Notes under the pieces: model-generated | The model's database searches: none | Told to the model about the DNA's origin: nothing | Seen by the model: the letters and a program-made list of their open reading frames with translations, nothing else | In this document: positions 1 to 8,920 of the stretch, piece by piece | Layout: each line of letters opens with the position of its first letter | Numbering within the stretch: position 1 is the first letter of the stretch | Source of the DNA: Saprospiraceae bacterium | GTDB lineage: Bacteria > Bacteroidota > Bacteroidia > Chitinophagales > Saprospiraceae | Direction: 5' to 3' | Length of the DNA stretch: 64,000 nucleotides | Assembly: GCA_016714765.1 (NCBI GenBank) | Contig: JADKCF010000002.1 | Span: 248,001 to 312,000 of the forward strand | Translations under genes and position numbers: made by a program

Positions 1-3000
1 GGTACATGGTCACCCTCTGTCATCAGTACAGCCACAATAGGAACACAGGTATACACCTTTACACCATCAGCTGGCCAGTGTGCCACGACAACGACGATGA
101 GTATCACCATCACGGCACCACCGACGCCTACGTTTACGCAGTTAGGACCATACTGTCAGAATGCAACACCGGGAGTACTTCCTACCAGTTCGACAAATTC
201 GCCACCCATCACAGGAACATGGTCACCATCGGTAATCAATACTTCTTCAGTGGGTACACAGACTTATACCTTTACGCCTGGAGCAGGTCAGTGTGGTACT
301 ACCACTACCATGAACATAACCATCACGGCTCCGGTAACTACCACGTTTAATCAATTAGGACCATATTGTCAGAATGCAACACCGGGAATACTTCCTACCA
401 GCTCGACAAATTCGCCTCCGATCACAGGCACATGGTCACCATCTGTCATAAGTACTTCCACAGTGGGGTCGACAGTATACACCTTTACTCCTGGAGCAGG
501 TCAGTGTGGCACACCTACAACGATGACCATTGTAGTTACGCAGCTTACTATGCCGGTTTTTTCACCACTGGGGCCATATTGTCTTAATGCAACACCTGAC
601 CCATTGCCTACAAGTTCGAATAATACGCCACCGATTACAGGTACCTGGTCACCTTCAGCAATAAATACATCCAGTGTAGGTTCTACAGTGTATACGTTTA
701 CACCAGGTGCAGGGCAATGCGCTACTACTACCACTATGACGGTAGTAATTTCAAATAGTGTCACACCTACATTCGACCAGTTAGGGCCATATTGTTTGGG
801 CTCTACACCTGGAGTGTTGCCATCCCAATCAAATAATAATATTAATGGTACCTGGTCACCTGCGGTAATAAACACATCAACGGCAGGATCATTTACTTAT
901 ACATTTACTCCAAGTGCAGGGCAATGTGGGATTGTTACTACCATGACGGTTGTTATCACGAGTTCAGTGACACCGACTTTCACACAACTTACTGTAGGTT
1001 CACAAGTATATACATTCACACCAAATCCCGGACAATGTGCAAGTACGACAACTATGACAATAATGATAACAGCACCAGTGACACCTACTTTTACTCAACT
1101 AGGACCATATTGTGTAAATGCGACTCCAGGAACTTTACCTACTAATTCGAATAATACACCTCCTGTCACAGGTACTTGGTCACCATCTGTAATTAATACC
1201 AGTATCGTAGGAAATACTGTATATACCTTTACCCCAAATGCTGGGCAATGTGCATCTGTTACTACCATGACCATCGTAGTGACTAATGCCATTACTCCAA
1301 CATTTACACAGTTAGGGCCGTATTGTCAGAATGAGACACCGGGAGCATTACCTACTAGCTCTAACAATCCTACGGCGATTATTGGTACCTGGTCACCTTC
1401 AGTGATCAATACATCTGCTATTGGCTCAACGGTTTACACATTTACCCCTAACCCAGGTCAATGTGCTGCCAGTACCACCATGACAATAATCGTCACAGCA
1501 CCTCCAACACCAGTGTTTACACAGTTGGGGCCATACTGTCAAAACACCACGCCGGGAGTATTGCCTACCAGCTCTAATAACTCGCCTCCTATTATAGGTA
1601 CATGGTCGCCTTCAGTTATTAATACTTCGATGGTAGGATCTACTGTGTACACATTTACCCCGACAGCCGGACAGTGCGCATCTACTACCACTATGACAAT
1701 AGTAATCACAGCGCCTCCGACCACAACATTTACACAATTAGGGCCATACTGTCAGAACACAACACCTGGTATATTGCCAACCAATTCGAACAATAGCCCT
1801 CCTATCACTGGTACATGGTCTCCGTCCGTAATAAGTACATCTACAGTTGGTACTCAAGTATATACCTTTACACCGGGAGCCGGTCAGTGTGGTACAGTGA
1901 CGACAATGAGTATTACCATCACAGCACCTACGACGCCGACATTTACACAGCTGGGGCCATATTGTCAGAATGCAACTCCAGGAGTATTGCCGACAAGTTC
2001 GAACAATACACCACCAATCACTGGAACATGGACCCCATCTGTCATAAATACATCGACAGTAGGGTCTCAAGTCTATACATTTACACCCGATGCTGGACAA
2101 TGCGGAACACAAGTTACTCTGACTGTAGTTGTGACAGCACCTGTAGCACCTTCTTTTGATCAGTTAGGGCCTTATTGTTTGAATGCGACACCAGGAGTAT
2201 TACCTACCAGTTCGAACAATACGCCACCCGTAACAGGCACCTGGTCACCACCTGCCGTAAATACATCGATAATAGGATCATCTGTATATACATTTACACC
2301 TTCAGCTGGTCAATGTGCTTTACCGGCGACCATGACTGTCGTGATAGCTAATAGTGTCACTCCTACATTCGATCAGCTAGGACCTTATTGCGTAAACTCT
2401 ACTCCTGCAAGTTTATCATTAACCTCCGATAATGGTGTTACAGGTACCTGGTCACCAGCCACAATAAATACATCAGCTACGGGCTCATTTGTATATACAT
2501 TTACGCCTGCTGCCGGGCAATGCGGTACAGTGACGACAATGACAATAGTAATAACAAATTCAGTGACTCCGACATTTCTACAGTTAGGTCCATATTGTCA
2601 AAATGAAACACCCGGTTTATTACCATTGGTATCTACCAATACACCACCAATAGCCGGTACATGGTCCCCATCAGTGATCAGTACTTCCACTATAGGCACT
2701 CAGGTCTATACATTTACGCCTGCTGCTGGTCAGTGTGGTGTAGTCACTACTATGTCCATAGTAATTACTGCACCTGCATTGCCTACTTTCACACAGCTAG
2801 GGCCCTATTGTCAGAATGCGACTCCAGCAAACTTACCTTTGGTGTCAAACAACACAACACCAATTTCAGGAACGTGGTCACCTGCTGTCATCAGTACATC
2901 AGCTGTGGGTTCGCAAGTATATACCTTTACGCCTAATGCCGGACAGTGTGCATCTATTACGACCATGACCATAGTCATCACCAATCCAACTTTACCCACA

Positions 3001-4548
3001 TTTACACAACTTGGGCCATATTGCCAAAATACTACACCTGGAGGATTGCCGCCAAGCTCATTGAATGGAGTTAACGGTACTTGGTCACCTTCTACCATCA
3101 ATACATCCATCATAGGAAGTACAGTGTACACTTTTACGCCGAATGCTGGTCAATGTGCATCCGTTACTACCATGAGTGTTTCGATCACGGCACCACCGGT
3201 TCCTTTATTTACACAATTAGGACCATATTGTCAAAATGAAACTCCTGATGTATTGCCTACTTCATCTACCAACACGCCACCAATTACAGGATCTTGGAAT
3301 CCTACAGTCATTAATACGTCTGTGGTTGGGTCTAATGTATATACTTTTACACCTACTGCCGGACAGTGTGGCACTACGACCAATATGGTCATCACTGTAC
3401 AGAGTGGTGCTACATCAGTGGTCACAAATATAACTAACGCAGCATGTGGCCAATCCAATGGTGCGGTCACTTTAGGTGCAGTTACAGGAGGCTTAGCGCC
3501 ATATACCTACAATTTTAATAATATGGGATATGGACCTACAACGACATTTACCAATTTGGGATCTGGATCATACTCTCTTGCTATACAGGACGCAAATGGT
3601 TGTATTTATAATACCTTTGTAAATATCAGCAACACTTCAGGACCTACGGCTATCATTGTTTCAGTAGTGAATGCTACATGTGGTACTAATAATGGATCTT
3701 TGACTTTAGGCGCTGTAACAGGAGGAGTTGCGCCTTATACCTTTAGCTTTAACAATGGAGCTTTTTCAGCAACTACCACATATCCTAATCTATCGGCTGG
3801 AATTTATTCGGTGGAGGTGATGGATGCAAATGGCTGTGTATTTTCAACTTCTGTAAATGTCAATAACATTCCTGGCCCTACAGCTATTGTAGTCAATACC
3901 ACCAATGCTTCTTGTGGTGGAAGTGATGGAAGTGTGACATTGGGCGCAGTGACAGGTGGAGTTGCACCTTATACATATAGTTTTGATGGCTCAGGTTTTA
4001 CAGTATCTACTGTCTACAATAACTTGTCAGCAGGTACTTACCCTATTACTGTGATGGATAACTCCGGATGTTTATATAATACATCGGCTGTCATTATTGA
4101 TAGTGGTGGTCCATCCAATATTGATATCACCGTGACGATGGCAAGTTGTGGACAATCTAATGGAAGCGTCTTATTGGGTACAGTCACAGGTGGATTAGCG
4201 CCATATACCTATAGTTTTAATGGGTCACCATTTACTTCTACCACTTTATATACCAATCTAAGTGCAGGGACTTACAATGTCATAGTAAGAGATGCTAATG
4301 GATGTAATTATAATGAAAATGCCTTAATCAACAACTCAGGTGGTCCGACCAACATAGCATTAACACTTGTCAATGCCGGATGTGGCTTGTCCAATGGTTC
4401 AGTCACTTTAGGGGCGGTAACTGGAGGATTAGCACCTTATACTTATAGTTTTGATGGCTCACCATTCACGACAATTACGACTTATACCGGATTGTCAGCA
4501 GGCAATTACCCGGTAATTATCCAGGATGCAGCAGGATGTACATTTTAA
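1..4548 (+). CDS. Giant T9SS surface adhesin, 5' part (GPYC repeats plus SprB-like repeats), partial and frameshifted
   Basis: The frame is open from the first base, so the true start and signal peptide lie left of the window. The protein is a repeat array. First come 17 units of about 71 codons (213 bp) with the signature QLGPYC...LPTSS...GTWSP...YTFTP.AGQC; the first is cut by the window edge and the sixth is internally deleted. Five SprB-like units of exactly 78 codons follow, with the pattern CG.SNGS..LGAVTGG.APYTYSF and DANGC. The frame stops at 4546-4548 after DAAGCTF, and the same repeat continues one frame over in the next entry. The two are therefore one gene, probably broken by an extra T in the run 4543-4546. 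Ser/Thr-rich repeats with paired Cys are known from Bacteroidota gliding and adhesion proteins exported by the T9SS. The role (surface adhesion or gliding) is inferred. Confidence 0.85.
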   Translation, partial: GTWSPSVISTATIGTQVYTFTPSAGQCATTTTMSITITAPPTPTFTQLGPYCQNATPGVLPTSSTNSPPITGTWSPSVINTSSVGTQTYTFTPGAGQCGTTTTMNITITAPVTTTFNQLGPYCQNATPGILPTSSTNSPPITGTWSPSVISTSTVGSTVYTFTPGAGQCGTPTTMTIVVTQLTMPVFSPLGPYCLNATPDPLPTSSNNTPPITGTWSPSAINTSSVGSTVYTFTPGAGQCATTTTMTVVISNSVTPTFDQLGPYCLGSTPGVLPSQSNNNINGTWSPAVINTSTAGSFTYTFTPSAGQCGIVTTMTVVITSSVTPTFTQLTVGSQVYTFTPNPGQCASTTTMTIMITAPVTPTFTQLGPYCVNATPGTLPTNSNNTPPVTGTWSPSVINTSIVGNTVYTFTPNAGQCASVTTMTIVVTNAITPTFTQLGPYCQNETPGALPTSSNNPTAIIGTWSPSVINTSAIGSTVYTFTPNPGQCAASTTMTIIVTAPPTPVFTQLGPYCQNTTPGVLPTSSNNSPPIIGTWSPSVINTSMVGSTVYTFTPTAGQCASTTTMTIVITAPPTTTFTQLGPYCQNTTPGILPTNSNNSPPITGTWSPSVISTSTVGTQVYTFTPGAGQCGTVTTMSITITAPTTPTFTQLGPYCQNATPGVLPTSSNNTPPITGTWTPSVINTSTVGSQVYTFTPDAGQCGTQVTLTVVVTAPVAPSFDQLGPYCLNATPGVLPTSSNNTPPVTGTWSPPAVNTSIIGSSVYTFTPSAGQCALPATMTVVIANSVTPTFDQLGPYCVNSTPASLSLTSDNGVTGTWSPATINTSATGSFVYTFTPAAGQCGTVTTMTIVITNSVTPTFLQLGPYCQNETPGLLPLVSTNTPPIAGTWSPSVISTSTIGTQVYTFTPAAGQCGVVTTMSIVITAPALPTFTQLGPYCQNATPANLPLVSNNTTPISGTWSPAVISTSAVGSQVYTFTPNAGQCASITTMTIVITNPTLPTFTQLGPYCQNTTPGGLPPSSLNGVNGTWSPSTINTSIIGSTVYTFTPNAGQCASVTTMSVSITAPPVPLFTQLGPYCQNETPDVLPTSSTNTPPITGSWNPTVINTSVVGSNVYTFTPTAGQCGTTTNMVITVQSGATSVVTNITNAACGQSNGAVTLGAVTGGLAPYTYNFNNMGYGPTTTFTNLGSGSYSLAIQDANGCIYNTFVNISNTSGPTAIIVSVVNATCGTNNGSLTLGAVTGGVAPYTFSFNNGAFSATTTYPNLSAGIYSVEVMDANGCVFSTSVNVNNIPGPTAIVVNTTNASCGGSDGSVTLGAVTGGVAPYTYSFDGSGFTVSTVYNNLSAGTYPITVMDNSGCLYNTSAVIIDSGGPSNIDITVTMASCGQSNGSVLLGTVTGGLAPYTYSFNGSPFTSTTLYTNLSAGTYNVIVRDANGCNYNENALINNSGGPTNIALTLVNAGCGLSNGSVTLGAVTGGLAPYTYSFDGSPFTTITTYTGLSAGNYPVIIQDAAGCTF

Positions 4549-7492
4549 TATCTCAGCACCGATCAACAATGTCCCTGGACCTACTGCTATTGTTGTCAAT
4601 AAAACGGATGCAAGTTGTGGTTCATCAAATGGAACAGTAACATTGGGTGCTGTAACTTCCGGTGTGGCTCCGTTTACGTACAGTTTTAATGGATCAGCTT
4701 TTACGTCTACAACTAATTACACGGGATTGGCAGCAGGAAGTTATACCATAGTCGTAAGAGACAACAATGGTTGCGAATATAATACTTCAGTAGCGATTCT
4801 CAGTTCTAATGGTCCGAGTGCAGTAGTTATAACGCCTACAAGTGAGACATGCGGCAAAAGCAATGGATCGGTACAAATAGGTGCTGTGACTGGAGGTGTA
4901 GCACCATATACTTATAGTTTTAATGGATCAGCATTCACCACTTCCACTTCATATAGTAATCTTATCGCAGGCAGTTATACCATCGTGGTCAAAGATGCTA
5001 GTGGCTGTACATTCAATACATCCGTAACTGTAACAAATACTGCCGGACCTACAGATATGGCTATTAGTAAAACAGATGCAGGGTGTGGATTGTCTAATGG
5101 TATCATAGTCATAGGCATAGTTACAGGAGGAACAAGTCCGTACACCTATAGTCTGAATGGGTCGGCTTATTCGTCTACTACTACTTACTCAGGATTGGCG
5201 GCAGGTATCTATCCGGTATCTGTAAAAGATTCAAATGATTGTATTTTCACTACGGATGGTGTCATCAATAACGTACCCGGTCCTACCGATATAGATATTA
5301 CATCTACGTCAGCAAGCTGTGGTACTTCTAATGGTTCCATTACTTTAGGAGCAGTAACCGGCGGTATTGCGCCGTACACGTATAGTTTTAATGGTTCCGG
5401 GTTTACGACGAGCACAGGTTATAGTAATTTATCAGCAGGATCATATCCGGTCATCGTCAAAGATGCCAACGGTTGTGAGTACAACGAAATAGCATCTATC
5501 AATAACAGTGGTGGCCCTATGGACATAGCAGTTACAAAAACAGATGCCACATGCAGCAAATCAAATGGGAGTGTGATCCTCGGAGCAGTAACGGGAGGGA
5601 CAGCACCATTTACTTACAATTTCAATAATCTGGGCTATTCGTCTACGACATCATTTAATAATCTGGCAGGAGGTACTTATATTGTCCTGGTAAAAGATGC
5701 AAATGGATGTATATATAATGAAACCATCCTTGTAGTAGATGGTCCGCTATTTACCGCATCCATCACGCCTGTCCAACCTAAGTGTGGGCTGAATAATGGG
5801 TCTATAGCATTGATACCAAATACAGCAGCTTATACTTATAAGTGGAATAACGCTGCTATCGATGGCTCTAACCCAACGAATCTTAGTGCAGGAAATTATA
5901 CAGTGACTATTACAGAAACTTCCACAGGCTGTGAAAGAGTGTTGACTACTGTACTCAACCAGTCAACTGCAGTAGTGATCAGTTGTACACCGACAGGTGT
6001 AACGACTGCCAATGGTTCAGATGGCAGATCGGTCATATCCATATCAGGAGGTACTGCAAACTACAGTATAGATTGGAATGGGGCACAGACTGGCAATTCG
6101 ATCAATCAGGCAGCAGGCAACTTCACTATTCAAAATCTAAAGGCTGGTGCATACTCAGTCACTGTTACGGATAAAAATGGTTGTACTGCCGAATGTGCAT
6201 TTACAGTTCAGGGTTTAGGATGTACTATTGCAGCTGTCGCCACAGGAACCAACAGCTCTTGCTTCGGTAGTAATGATGGCTCGATAAAGCTAACTATAAC
6301 AGGTGCAGTAGGAAACACAAATATAGTTTGGAGCAATGCAGGGTGGAATGGGCTTACAAATATTGTAAATGCATCTCCGGGGACATATTCAGTTACGATT
6401 ACCGATGCTGCAGGTTGCGTCGCAACAGAAAGTGTCCTGGTAGGTCAGCCAAGTGAGGTGAAAGTTTCTTGTACCGCTAATCCTGTTTCAGGACCGAATA
6501 CCAATGATGGAGTTTCTATCATCAATATCTCAGGAGGAACACCCAATTATAAAATAGATTGGTCAGGTGCACAAAGTGGGTCCAAGACAAATCAGCAAGC
6601 CGGTAATTTTACCATAACAAGCTTGAAAGCCGGTCAGTATCTGGTAACAGTCACAGATAATAACGGGTGCTCAAGTACATGTAACTTTGAAGTAGAAAAT
6701 GTATTGTGTAACCTCACAACCAGTGTTACGGCTCAGGATGCTCTCTGTTTTGGAAGTTGTGACGGACAAATTTCTATCTCAATAAATGGTAATGCAGCAA
6801 ATCCCTCAATAGTATGGAGTAATCCGGTATGGAATGGAAAATTGTCAATAAGTGATGTCTGCAAAGGTAGTTACAGTGTGACCGTTACTGATACAAATGG
6901 TTGTAGCGGTACCGCTTCATCAATTGTGGTCAATGAACCAACAGAAATAATAGTTTCTGCAAAGGCCAATAAAACAGACCCTTTGGTAAACGAGGACGTT
7001 CAGTTGGAAGTTACTGTAAATTTGAATACAAATCAGATATCAAACATCGCTTGGGATAATAACACACTACTAAGTTGCAATAATTGCTTAAACCCGATTG
7101 CTAAACTTACAGAAACGACAGAATTTGTTGTGACGATCACAGATCTGAATGGGTGTGAGGGTACAGCGAACGTTATTGTCAAAGTAAAGAGAAATAATGT
7201 CATTACTTTTCCAAACATTATTTCTATAGATGGTAATAATAATAATGGCACTTTTTATCCGATAGGAGATGTTCAAAATATCGAATCAGTAGAGGAATTA
7301 ATCATTTTTGACAGATGGGGTAATAAAGTTTTTGAAAATAAAAATTTCTCAGCAAATAAACCTGAACAAGGATGGAATGGAATATTTGGAGGTAATCATG
7401 TAGTGCCGGGTGTTTTTGTTTATATGGCCAGGGTAAGATTCCTTGACCAAAATATTGATGTGTTTAAAGGAGATTTAACGGTAATAAGATAA
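4526..7492 (+). CDS. Giant T9SS surface adhesin, 3' part with type B C-terminal domain
   Basis: This continues the preceding reading frame. The apparent ATG at 4526 is only where the shifted frame opens, and real homology starts around 4546 (NISAPINNVPGP). It holds five more 78-codon SprB-like units to about 5745 and one shorter unit. Four diverged units follow, alternating ISGG..NY.IDW.GAQ and CFGS.DG types. Then come a PKD-like segment with NGCEG (about 6950-7190) and a C-terminal domain of roughly 100 residues carrying EELIIFDRWGNKVFE and GVFVYMARVRF. That domain matches the gliding-motility-associated type B T9SS C-terminal domain (TIGR04131-like), which directs export through the outer membrane. 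A terminator follows directly. Restored, the gene would exceed 2,490 codons inside the window alone. Confidence 0.88.
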   Translation: MQQDVHFNISAPINNVPGPTAIVVNKTDASCGSSNGTVTLGAVTSGVAPFTYSFNGSAFTSTTNYTGLAAGSYTIVVRDNNGCEYNTSVAILSSNGPSAVVITPTSETCGKSNGSVQIGAVTGGVAPYTYSFNGSAFTTSTSYSNLIAGSYTIVVKDASGCTFNTSVTVTNTAGPTDMAISKTDAGCGLSNGIIVIGIVTGGTSPYTYSLNGSAYSSTTTYSGLAAGIYPVSVKDSNDCIFTTDGVINNVPGPTDIDITSTSASCGTSNGSITLGAVTGGIAPYTYSFNGSGFTTSTGYSNLSAGSYPVIVKDANGCEYNEIASINNSGGPMDIAVTKTDATCSKSNGSVILGAVTGGTAPFTYNFNNLGYSSTTSFNNLAGGTYIVLVKDANGCIYNETILVVDGPLFTASITPVQPKCGLNNGSIALIPNTAAYTYKWNNAAIDGSNPTNLSAGNYTVTITETSTGCERVLTTVLNQSTAVVISCTPTGVTTANGSDGRSVISISGGTANYSIDWNGAQTGNSINQAAGNFTIQNLKAGAYSVTVTDKNGCTAECAFTVQGLGCTIAAVATGTNSSCFGSNDGSIKLTITGAVGNTNIVWSNAGWNGLTNIVNASPGTYSVTITDAAGCVATESVLVGQPSEVKVSCTANPVSGPNTNDGVSIINISGGTPNYKIDWSGAQSGSKTNQQAGNFTITSLKAGQYLVTVTDNNGCSSTCNFEVENVLCNLTTSVTAQDALCFGSCDGQISISINGNAANPSIVWSNPVWNGKLSISDVCKGSYSVTVTDTNGCSGTASSIVVNEPTEIIVSAKANKTDPLVNEDVQLEVTVNLNTNQISNIAWDNNTLLSCNNCLNPIAKLTETTEFVVTITDLNGCEGTANVIVKVKRNNVITFPNIISIDGNNNNGTFYPIGDVQNIESVEELIIFDRWGNKVFENKNFSANKPEQGWNGIFGGNHVVPGVFVYMARVRFLDQNIDVFKGDLTVIR

Positions 7493-7547
7493 AAAGCAAG
7501 GAAAAGAAAAAAAGGTTAATACACAGGTTGTATTTTTGTTAATGGAA

Positions 7548-7580
7548 GGGCTGTGTCTTCAAAAGGCACAGCTTTTTTTA
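7548..7580 (+). terminator. Rho-independent terminator after the adhesin
   Basis: GCTGTG at 7550-7555 pairs with CACAGC at 7567-7572, extendable by a G-U and a C-G pair, and is followed by seven T residues. It lies 56 bp past the adhesin stop and ends that transcript before the AraC-type gene. Confidence 0.85.
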
Positions 7581-7584
7581 TTAT

Positions 7585-7618
7585 TTTGATAAAATTAATA
7601 ATTTTTAAACTACTTTTG
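7585..7618 (+). promoter_or_regulatory. Bacteroidota-type promoter for the AraC-family gene
   Basis: TTTG at 7585-7588, a 22-base spacer, then TACTTTTG at 7611-7618. This fits the -33 TTTG / -7 TAnnTTTG consensus of Bacteroidota sigma factors. The predicted start near 7625 leaves a leader of about 35 bases before the ATG at 7659. Confidence 0.6.
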
Positions 7619-7658
7619 TCTAATTGTATTTTATCAATCATAAATAAATGTTATTCAA

Positions 7659-8780
7659 ATGTGGGTAGGAAAGCAATATTTATTGCTGATTATAGTCCTT
7701 GTTTGTTTTTCAGGATTCATAATACTGCTTCATAAATCCCGAAAAACTAAAAAGTTTAACTATTCAATATTAGGTATATTTTTATTAGCTATAGGATACA
7801 TTTTCTTTTTCGAATTGATAATTTCTCTTTTCGGAAGAGAGAGTGACCATTTTTTTCCTGTGTTGGTGTCCTATTTGTTTTACCCAATATTACTTTTTGT
7901 TGCACCCACTATTTACATTTATACCAAGTCTTTTTCAATCAATCTGCAGGATAAGCTGACCTATTCACAAAATATTAAGCATTTTCTTCTGCCCTTTTTC
8001 TTTTTAGTTGTCAATCTTTTTTCTTTTGGCGCTCTGCGAAATCTGGAAGAAAATTCGCAAAATTTTATTCTACTGACCAATATTGTAACATATTTAAATT
8101 TTGGTATTTTCTTTTTAATTTTTCTTGTCCAAAATATATTTTACTTGTATTTGTCTGTTTTGGTTTATTATAATCATAGGGAAATCTTTCAAATTGATAA
8201 GGAAAGTACAAAAAAAACTTTAAACTGGATAATCATATTTTTGACAAGCTATGCCATTATATTGATGCTGGTATACCTTTTTCAGCTAAATTCATTTGCT
8301 TCAGGCAAAATTATTTTAAGGATATTGGTCGTGATTTATGTTAGTGGTGTTGTACTTTTGGGAAGTAAGGACTATGACGAATTACAAGAAAATGAAATTG
8401 AAGAAAAAGAAGGCAACATACTTGATGAGGGAGTTATTAATAAAATCAGAGAACAAATGAACCTGGCTATCCATGTTAATAAAATCTATCTTGATCCTGA
8501 TATGAACCTTCAAATATTCGCACATAAAATTAACTCTAATACAAAATATTTGTCCAAGTATATCAATCAATATTATAATAAGAGTTTTAGTAATTTTATT
8601 AATGAATTACGTGTTCAGGAGGCACGAGAATTAATGCAAGATGAAACTACAAAAAACTATACACTTGAAACGATAGCAAGTATGTGTGGATTTAATTCAA
8701 AATCAGCATTTAATGCTTCTTTTAAGAAATTTTACAATCTGCCACCTTCCGAATTCAGAGAGTCAAATACTACTGAATGA
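7659..8780 (+). CDS. Membrane-anchored AraC-family transcriptional regulator
   Basis: 373 residues. Roughly residues 1-235 contain six to seven hydrophobic segments (for example LLIIVLVCFSGFIILL and IIIFLTSYAIILMLVYLF). An acidic linker (ENEIEEKEGN) follows, then a C-terminal AraC-type double helix-turn-helix (about residues 265-370) with the typical SKYINQYYNKSFSNFINELR, IASMCGFNSKSAFNASFKK and PSEFRES signatures. Bacteroidota often have such regulators with a 7TM-like sensor fused to an AraC DNA-binding domain; the ligand is unknown. It sits alone between two T9SS cargo genes behind its own promoter. Control of those neighbours is possible but not shown. Confidence 0.85.
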   Translation: MWVGKQYLLLIIVLVCFSGFIILLHKSRKTKKFNYSILGIFLLAIGYIFFFELIISLFGRESDHFFPVLVSYLFYPILLFVAPTIYIYTKSFSINLQDKLTYSQNIKHFLLPFFFLVVNLFSFGALRNLEENSQNFILLTNIVTYLNFGIFFLIFLVQNIFYLYLSVLVYYNHREIFQIDKESTKKTLNWIIIFLTSYAIILMLVYLFQLNSFASGKIILRILVVIYVSGVVLLGSKDYDELQENEIEEKEGNILDEGVINKIREQMNLAIHVNKIYLDPDMNLQIFAHKINSNTKYLSKYINQYYNKSFSNFINELRVQEARELMQDETTKNYTLETIASMCGFNSKSAFNASFKKFYNLPPSEFRESNTTE

Positions 8781-8885
8781 ACTACATAAGTTCGGCTTAA
8801 ATAAGTCCGTTGGTTGAATTTTCAGGATTTAACATATAAATGCAGACTAATTCACGGAATCAGTACCACATTATTAAACCTTTTA

Positions 8886-8916
8886 TTGTTATTGAACCTG
8901 TAAAAAATTAAATTTG
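8886..8916 (+). promoter_or_regulatory. Putative promoter giving a nearly leaderless mRNA for the FG-GAP protein
   Basis: TTG at 8886-8888, a 20-base spacer and TAAATTTG at 8909-8916 match the -33/-7 pattern. The box ends only four bases before the ATG at 8921, so the transcript would start at or next to the start codon. Confidence 0.45.
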
Positions 8917-8920
8917 CTAC

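Noticed and set aside
501..3470. Minus-strand and other-frame ORFs of 60-140 codons across the adhesin repeats
   Set aside because: They are shadows of the repeat-coding frame, repeat with the same period and have no independent signature.
1..7200. Regular repeats that could be mistaken for a CRISPR array or satellite DNA
   Set aside because: Periods of 213 and 234 bp are multiples of three, sit in one long reading frame and encode conserved protein repeats.
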